From NCBI GenBank assembly GCA_002682825.1, contig NOKP01000014.1, positions 1 to 64,000 of the forward strand: 64,000 nucleotides of DNA, read 5' to 3'. Below, piece after piece: positions 57,131 to 64,000 of this stretch. The DNA is from Neonectria sp. B-13 (Eukaryota; Ascomycota; Sordariomycetes; Hypocreales; Nectriaceae). Under the pieces are notes generated by a model that was not told where the DNA came from, ran no database searches, and was given only the letters and a program-made list of their open reading frames with translations. Position 1 is the first letter of the stretch, and every line of letters begins with the position of its first letter. The translations under genes and the position numbers were made by a program.

Positions 57131-58436
57131 ATGCAAAAACTCGCAGAAAAAGCCAAGGCGGTGCGGCCGCGAGTCATCTTTTCGGGCATCCAACCAACAG
57201 GCGTACCGCACTTGGGCAACTACGTTGGGGCGCTGCGCCAGTGGGTGCAGCTGCAACACCAAGAGCCACGGGAAACGAAGCTCATCTACTCCATTGTTGA
57301 CCTTCACGCCATCACGATGCCGCAGCCGCCCGGCCAACTGCGAAGGTGCAAGCGCGAGGCACTAGCTGCGTTATTGGCAATTGGCATTGACCCGGGCCGC
57401 GCAACCATCTTTCATCAGTCCTCGGTTCGTCTGCCAAACACTCGGTTGGTTGGTTGGTATCTGATGTTCCCACTAACACACGACACTCGCTGTAGGTCCC
57501 GGCGCACTCGGAGCTCATGTGGATTCTCAGCTGCACCGCGTCTGTTGGATATCTCTCCAGGATGACTCAGTGGAAGGTATCTACCTCCAAGTCATCTACC
57601 TCCCCTTCCATCTCTCTGATTCTCTCCCCCAGAGCAAGTTGAACGTCTCCGAAGGCTCAACCTTCGAGGACCGAACCATTGCCTCTCGTCTCAAGCTCGG
57701 CCTCTTCTCCTACCCAGTCCTCCAAGCTGCCGACATTCTCATCCACAGGTACTCACTCCTATCCTGGCCGAACTCCAACTATTCTTGCTCGACTGACTTG
57801 GAGTAGAGCAACACACGTTCCCGTTGGCCACGACCAACAGCAGCATATCGAGTTTGCCCGCGAGTGCGCAACCAACTTCAACCACGCGTATGGCTCCCAC
57901 CTTGTCCTGCCAGATGTCCTGATTCGTACGTGCCCCGAGTTCCCCGTCTCGTCTCCTCGGTTTTCATAATTGACTCTAAAGCCCCCGTCCGCCGCGTCAT
58001 GTCCCTGACCGATCCAACATCCAAAATGTCAAAGTCACACAAGTCGGAGCGCTCCCGCATCCTCATCACGGACTCTCCCAGAGAGATCAAAACCAAGATA
58101 GGATCTGCATTGACTGATTCGATGCCTGGGGTTTCCTACGACACTGTCAACCGGCCGGGCGTCTCAAATCTTCTAGATGTCCTATCCATTTTCGACGCCG
58201 GTGGAAGAAGTCCCGGGCAGTTGGCAGTCGAGTATAAGGACATCAGCCCAAAGCAGCTCAAGGAACTGGTCACTGATTCCGTTGTTGCCGGATTGGACGG
58301 TGTCCGAGAACGCTATCTTGAGTTGCTCGCGGCTGGCGACGCGCGCCTCGACCAAATCGAGGCAGAAGGTGCCCGAAAAGCGCGAGAAAGCGCCGAAGAA
58401 ACCATGCAACTGGTCAGAACTGCTGTCGGGCTCTGA
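57131..58436 (+). CDS. MSW1: Mitochondrial tryptophanyl-tRNA synthetase
   Basis: Five exons (57131-57424, 57496-57576, 57633-57748, 57807-57925, 57982-58436) give 354 residues of the bacterial-type TrpRS, which charges mitochondrial tRNA-Trp. Class I motifs are present: the HIGH-like HLGN at about residues 27-30 within FSGIQPTGVPHLGNY, and KMSKS at 218-222. Also seen are IYSIVDLHAIT, YPVLQAADIL, VPVGHDQQQHIEFAR and DPTSKMSKS. The N-terminus has only a short basic lead (MQKLAEKAKAVRPR), so mitochondrial import may rely on an unseen upstream exon; the stop at 57119 rules out simple extension. The intron before KMSKS (57926-57981) keeps frame as Ile-Pro-Pro-Val. Confidence 0.92.
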
Positions 58437-58664
58437 TCGTGAGTATTTGCTCAGATAATCGTTGTATAAACTTAATGAGAGATGAGAGAGCATCTCGCTC
58501 ATGTTCAACATCCCTTCCACTGTGTACATATCTAGCAGGATAATATTGTAACAGTAGAGCCCCTTTTTGGGTGCATGGATGGTCCATCATTCTACACTGT
58601 CAAACAGAACTAACAGAGTAGTCGTGACTCCTTCGCCACTACATTTATACATTCCTGCCCCCCT
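58437..58664. other. Convergent 3' region MSW1 / karyopherin
   Basis: 228 bp between facing stop codons. No gene seen. Confidence 0.5.
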
Positions 58665-61600
58665 TCATGATGCATATGCAAAGTTTGAGCCCCGGGCTGA
58701 TAGCCAAAACTCCCTGACGACTTGGTTCGTTGTCCTGGCTCCCCGAAGACTATGTGAAGGCGTTAGTGTGTCTGCAACGAAGCGATATGAAAAAAAATAC
58801 CTGATAATCTTTTTGAGGAAGACGGACTTTTCCTCTGCCGTGACCCTTGTGCTTGGAAACGACGAATGTAATAAGCCAGACTCGAGCCAGCTCTTGGCCA
58901 TGGGATATCGGACCACGAGCTTCTTAAGGGGCTCAGTAAGCTTGTCCAGCTCACTCCGCGAAGCGTTCCCGCCAATATTCCTTGTCAGGCTTTGAGAGAG
59001 CAAGGGCCCCAACATGCTCATGGCTTGCGCGATTGCCTCATCCAACTCTCTTGTGTCGCACTTTGTATTGACAAAAACGGCCTGCAATTCTTAATTAAGC
59101 AACGCGTCTCAAGTATAAAGTTATCGTCTTACCCAGAATTCGGCTGCACTGGCCTTCGGCAACGGCTCTTTGCCATCCAACACCTGAAGAGTGAAAAGAA
59201 AGAAGAATTCAGCAGCATCTTGTGGTTCAAGTCGTAGAAGAATGGCAGGACATTTCGACATCAGGCGGCTAACAAACTCGATCCCGTTTTGAGATAGTTC
59301 CGGGTCAGCCTCTGGATCTGTCAAAACATTTAGTATTGAATGGCCTCGCTAAAGGTGTTCCTGATGACACTTTTGTTGGAATTGCATGACAGGACTTACG
59401 AGTGAGTTGTTTGAGGAGGCCCACAACCCAGAGAAGCACGGCGGTGAGCATTCCATACTGACCTTGAAGCCCGTCGTGCTCTAAGGAGCTAACAAAAGAA
59501 CAAGCCGTGCTAACCAGGAGACCAACCCTTGGCGTACGCTGTGTCTGGGTGGTCAGGTATTGAGTGACTCCTTGGGGCGGTAAGACGAAGGGCCCGGGAT
59601 CAACTTCAGAGAAGCCGCTGCGGAGCACACTGCAAATGATCTCAACAATCTCTCCGCTCGTACTAAACGCCCGTTGCAGTTGGACGATGATGGATATGAT
59701 AGCCTCCTGAAGCTGAGACAGCTGCTGGTTAGGGGTTCTTGCACTTGCGGACTCGCCCTCCAGGTCAACTGGTGCTTCAGTCGGAGCCTGGAGACCTCTG
59801 CCGGCGCTGGCTAGACATCTGAGCGCCTTCAATGCAGTATGTAACGCAGGGTGTTCATCGGAGGCCGCATAAGAGCAAGCCGGAGCCACAAAGCATGGAA
59901 TTGGAGTGGACTGGGGAGACTGTAGCAGCTCCATAGACCGCTGTACGTCTGTCTGAATGAAGCTTAGGAGTCTGGCAAATGCTGAATACCTCTGAGCCGA
60001 GTCAGGGATAGCTTGGATCACTGCTGAGATGCCGCAGAGAATCTTCTCGCTGGCGCCACAGTCCAGTCGCTCCCCGGCTATGAGTTTCTGGTATTCATCG
60101 AGAAAAGCACCCACCTCTGGGTGTAGGTGATTTCGGCAAGACGAACACAGCCGGAGGATAGACTTTGCAGCAGCAGCAGTTAAAGGGTGCTCCCCGACGA
60201 CAACAAAAAGTAGGTTGAGGGCTGGCGGAAGGTGAGAGATATTGCGCTCAAAGTACTCGGTATAATGTTCGATGAGCGCGACACATGTCTGTCGCACCCG
60301 TGCAGGAATGGCTCGCTCGCCAGGTTGGAGCACAGAGAACAACGGAGATGTGAACACAGATGCTAAGGCCTCGTCGCATCGAGCGTCCTCTCCAACGCAG
60401 TCCGCGAGCCCACCGAGGCAAAATGCGGCAGCCTCAAGCTGCAACCAAGACGAAGTAGAGAGGGCCTTGAGCGTGAGGTCCGCAAAAGTCACGACGAGCT
60501 GTGGCCCTGCCAAAGAATACACGGATTGGAGGAGATCAACAACGTCCTTCCGGGCGTCATGAAAGCCAATGCGCTCGCTGGAATCCCAGGAGGCGAACTC
60601 CTCCGATGGTGGAAATATCACCTTTTGCCATGCGTTGGACACCGCCTGAAGGATGTATGATAAGGCTTGAGGTACCCAAGTAGTAGCGGCGCCCTCATCT
60701 GAGTACATGGCGTCCGTCATCGTCTCGGCAAAGGTCGACCAGAACTCCAATGCTGGTACAAAGATCTTGTCCTCTGCCACCGGATAACCCTGGGCAGCAA
60801 GTAGCCCACCAAGATTCGAGAGCAAGTTCCGACTTCGATCATCGCTGACCTGCATCAACTTCTCGACCTTAGCATCGCCAAATGCCAGAAGTAGCTGGCC
60901 AAACCGGGTTGAGTCAAAGTCAAAGTCTCCTTGCACCAAAGTTTGGTAGCGGTTCTGAAACCAAGGGGTATCAAAAAGTTGGCCCAGGTGTTGGACATGA
61001 GAACTCGTGAGGAAGATGGAGCAGTTGGACAGTAAGTCCACCATGAGCTCTACAGAAGCATCGTAAAGCTCATCCACGGCCAATGATCCAATGACTGCGG
61101 TGACAAGAGGTCCTATAGGTTGCACAAGTCTGGTATCTCGAGATGATGCCCGCTGTGCGAACCAAACCCAAGACTAGATCAGGTCAATTTCTGGGTGCTT
61201 TAAATGAGAAGTAATGTTTTTTAATCACCTGCAGACATTTGATGGAGTCTTCATGCGCTGCTTGGGAAGTCAGCTGAGGGGACATGCCACGGGTCATTAG
61301 ATTGACTGCGTCTGGCATGTTCTCCAGAATAGCATCATAAAGGCCCATGCTTTGCAAAAAGTCAGCAATCCATATGAAGCGTTTTCTGGTGAAACCAACT
61401 TATTCGCAGAATTCAAGTCGAACTTAGCGATGTCTTCCAAGACATTGCTCAAGACCCAGAAGGCTGCTTGAACCTGAGCCGGGCTAAGACGCTCGATGAT
61501 GGTAGCAGAATCGGGGGCATCTTCCAAACTGGCGGTGCTGCACGGCTGGCCAGACACCAGACAAAGACATAGGTGTCGAACGAATGACGGCCAGAGACGA

Positions 61601-62121
61601 TGGAAGTGAAGAAAGAATGTTGCCAAGGCGGAGGAGAGCTTCCTGACAACGAGTTGGCCATTGCCTGGACGTAACGAGTCTAAATACCAGCCGATCAATC
61701 GCAGCAGGAGCTCGTTTGCATCTTCGTCTGAGAGGGAAGAACTGGAAATGGGAGATTGATTAGAGAAGTCGGGCTTTTTGGTACAGTACGGCACAGCAGA
61801 AGGCAGGAATACCTCTCGTTGTTGAGCTTGATAATAATGGTAAGGGCACCAAAGAACTTCACTTTGTCGTCCGGTCGACCGAGTAAGTCACGAGCCATGA
61901 GCCAAGCTTGTGGGGAACTCTGGAGTCGGGATAGAACCGACTGCATCTGGGAGATGACTGCGGGGGGGTTTGGCTGATAGAGGGAAATGATGAGCTTGAA
62001 GCAGGTCAGTACACTCCCATCCACAGCTGCTTGGGGATGGTGTGGAAGATTTTTAAGAACCTCGGAAAGAATGACTGACAGCTTCAACCTCTGTTAAGGT
62101 AGGAATCGATTGTTCGTCCAT
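58665..62121 (-). CDS. Importin-beta family karyopherin, importin-13/Kap122-like
   Basis: Eight exons give 1003 residues: 62121-62080, 61994-61813, 61741-61400, 61349-61229, 61173-59400, 59317-59133, 59081-58801, 58749-58665. The N-terminus (LIISLYQPNPPAVISQMQ, SSPQAWLMARDLL, KVKFFGALTI) matches importin-13/Kap122-type proteins, and CLQSWVWFAQRA is a conserved HEAT-repeat segment. The C-terminus (VLDGKEPLPKASAAEFW, SLRGARTTNQVVREFWLSAR) is also typical of fungal members. These receptors carry proteins through nuclear pores; cargo cannot be told from sequence. The short first exon is supported by a consensus branch site (gtactgac) and by the joined reading EALIISLYQ. The 50-nt intron at 61399-61350 is needed to keep frame. 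A 1774-nt exon carries most of the protein. Confidence 0.88.
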
Positions 62122-64000
62122 TTTGGTGTTTGGGACCTTCGTGTCTACTTCCTAATATGAATGATGTAGTGTCCCTAAGGCACGTCTGGGCTGGGGTGAC
62201 TCCAGCAGGAGGGTAGCGCAGCAATTGAGACGGTCAAAAAGCCGAGAGAAGGACTGGAGCAATGTTAGCAAAAGGCTAGACATGACAGCCACTGTGTTCT
62301 GTAAAGGATCCTTCCATACCTCAGATGCGGTGTCAACGTTCCCAGCCTGACCTCCGTTTGCGTTGTCCGTTGCGGGATATGCCAGAGCCTCGCACCCAGG
62401 CAAGGGCTTGACGTCTCTGCTTTCCGAGTCTCTTGATGCTCAGGAAGTGTCTGATATTTGGGATGGTAAGCCGCTCAGCTACTTCCGCAAGAAATACAAG
62501 GTACCCTGAGACCAGAAATGCAACGAGGTATGCGCCGCTTGGTGCTAGGGTTTGGTGGTCACAATGGTCAAGATGATGGTCCAAACACAAGCAAAGACTG
62601 CATTTGGGAGAATCCGTGGCCTCGGAGTAGGCTTATCGTTTGCCTTTGGTGACCCAGCAAAAACAGTAAAGTATTTCCGTTGTTGGACGGGCGGGTGATG
62701 ACTGAGAAGGGAGGGAAAGAGAAAGAGACAGAGTGAGCTGGGGAGAGCGAAGAGAGCTCTCTCGCTCTTCGCTTGGTGGGGTGCGGTTAGCGGGCTGTGA
62801 ATGGGTGATAGCAGCCTTGTGGTGCAACCGACGGAACAAGCTCGAATGTTGACGTGAGAGACAGTGGACAAAAATATTAAACGTTTTTCTCATTCACTTT
62901 ACGCTTCCCAGACTCTGGTGCTGAGGTCTTCAGATCGAGGTCTTCAGATCGAGGTCTTCCATTCCCGGCGGGCTACCGCTACCGAGATGTCGTTCGGGTT
63001 ACAACGAGTTGCGAAGCACACACTCAATCTTTAGAAACCGGCGGAAGTGGGGTGCAGGGTACCTGAAGATTAAAAATAATTACTCTAGATTGGGCGAGAA
63101 ATACCTCTCGATGCACCAGCAATCCGCACTTTTGTCTCGTATAGGACCCATACAGACATGTCATTCCTTGATCATACCATTGTACCGTCCATCCGAGACG
63201 CACTCACTAATTGGGACTCTGCAACCCGCATACCTTAGTCTACTACCTAGATAGTAGGTAGTACTGCCTCTCTCAAGGCAAGGTTCCGCTAGAAACTCAC
63301 CAATCTGAGCAACTAATACCTGGCATCCACTCGCTCGATAGCGACTGGAAAAGCACTGATTTGTACTTTAGGTGGAGAGATTGCTCGGCGCTGCGGCCAT
63401 TCCAAATATCCGCCGGCCAGCATCGGCAGGCCCTCTCTGTCGTCACTGCCTCGCATATTGCCCGCGTGAGGTCTCGTGGGGCTTAATTGTGAAGTAGGTA
63501 AGCTACAACGGCCACCCCTCGCTCGATTCATCTGCCCAACCCAGCCCAGCCGCCTGGAAGCATCCCTTGCCATCACCTGCCATCACATGCTGTGTACCTA
63601 CGGATACCTGTTCAGTTCTGTGTCAGGTTGTCGCGATTAATTGCTCCTTCCCCGGTTAGGTGAGTGCGCTATCTTCCATCATGACCTCCGTCGCCCGTCT
63701 CCCATCTCCCCACTTTCTCGTGTCTTGTCTGCGGAAGCTACGACCTTGAGCTGGCATTCCCCGCCCAACACAACATCCAACACAGTGGCAGCATCACCCT
63801 CTTCGTCGCTTCGCCACTCTCTCCTCTACACCTCGCACCAATAAAGAGGAGTTGGCTGTCTATAATTTCCCAAACCACCACCCATTTGCCTTCTGGCTTA
63901 GTAACACGACCCTCCCCTAACCTTTCCTCTCAGGACACAGCACCCCATCAACCACTCCACCTCAAGGAGTTCATAAATCACGGTCTCTCTACAGCGTCTG
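62122..64000. other. Gene-free end region, upstream of karyopherin
   Basis: No gene I can support. The stretch next to 62121 must contain the karyopherin promoter. 62923-62959 holds 2.6 copies of the 14-bp unit GAGGTCTTCAGATC. From about 63640 to 64000 the plus strand is rich in C and T (for example 63901-63960), as in fungal 5' leaders, so a plus-strand gene may start beyond the window. Short frames such as 62545-62871 (minus) have no recognisable content. Confidence 0.5.
62923..62959. repeat. 14-bp tandem repeat, 2.6 units
   Basis: GAGGTCTTCAGATC occurs twice perfectly, followed by GAGGTCTTC. It lies about 800 bp upstream of the karyopherin start. No known function. Confidence 0.95.

Noticed and set aside
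62152..62893. A possible minus-strand gene upstream of the karyopherin
   Set aside because: The frames are short, overlapping and low in complexity, with no domain; I treat the region as promoter/5' leader.

Overview
The window looks like a chromosome segment of a filamentous ascomycete (Pezizomycotina; a Sordariomycete is my best guess, with no firm evidence for the order). The reasons are short GT-AG introns with CTNAC-like branch points, fungal housekeeping genes (SLP1, MEI2-like, SEC15, HAP5, FCF2, RSM10, MSW1, importin-13-like), and a transposon block mutated in the way RIP (repeat-induced point mutation) does: TpA-rich, with CpA/TpG/CpG almost gone.

Layout. Positions 1-42.6 kb are an AT-rich gene desert made of nested, degraded mobile elements. 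I can separate: (i) hAT DNA elements and MITEs with CAGGG...CCCTG ends and 8-bp target duplications; (ii) two Ty3/Gypsy families, here called G1 (196-bp LTRs) and G2 (190-bp LTRs); (iii) a 703-bp miniature LTR element (TRIM) and a related solo LTR; (iv) two tRNA-headed SINE copies; (v) a Fot1/pogo element inside a G2 LTR; (vi) a roughly 1.05-kb unclassified family, 'element A', with a 16-bp internal minisatellite and 12-16-bp target duplications, in at least 11 full or partial copies. Positions 17432-18052 are an assembly gap. Many insertions can be ordered because target duplications and paralogous empty sites are preserved.

The desert ends sharply at a solo G2 LTR (42433-42622). From there to 62.1 kb lie eight compact genes of balanced base composition: SLP1-like SUN protein (+), MEI2-like RNA-binding protein (-, 12 exons), exocyst SEC15 (+, 10 exons), CCAAT-binding subunit HAP5/HapE (-), rRNA processing factor FCF2 (+), mitochondrial ribosomal protein uS10m RSM10 (+), mitochondrial tryptophanyl-tRNA synthetase MSW1 (+), and an importin-13/Kap122-like karyopherin (-, 8 exons). 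The last 1.9 kb hold no gene I can support. I built the exon models by hand from splice signals, reading frame and family conservation; every model closes in frame.

The genes are ordinary housekeeping functions and do not form a pathway cluster. The interest lies in the repeat block: element A, and the TRIM that appears to share retrotransposition signals with the G1 Gypsy family. I saw no evidence of a new defence, biosynthetic or signalling system.
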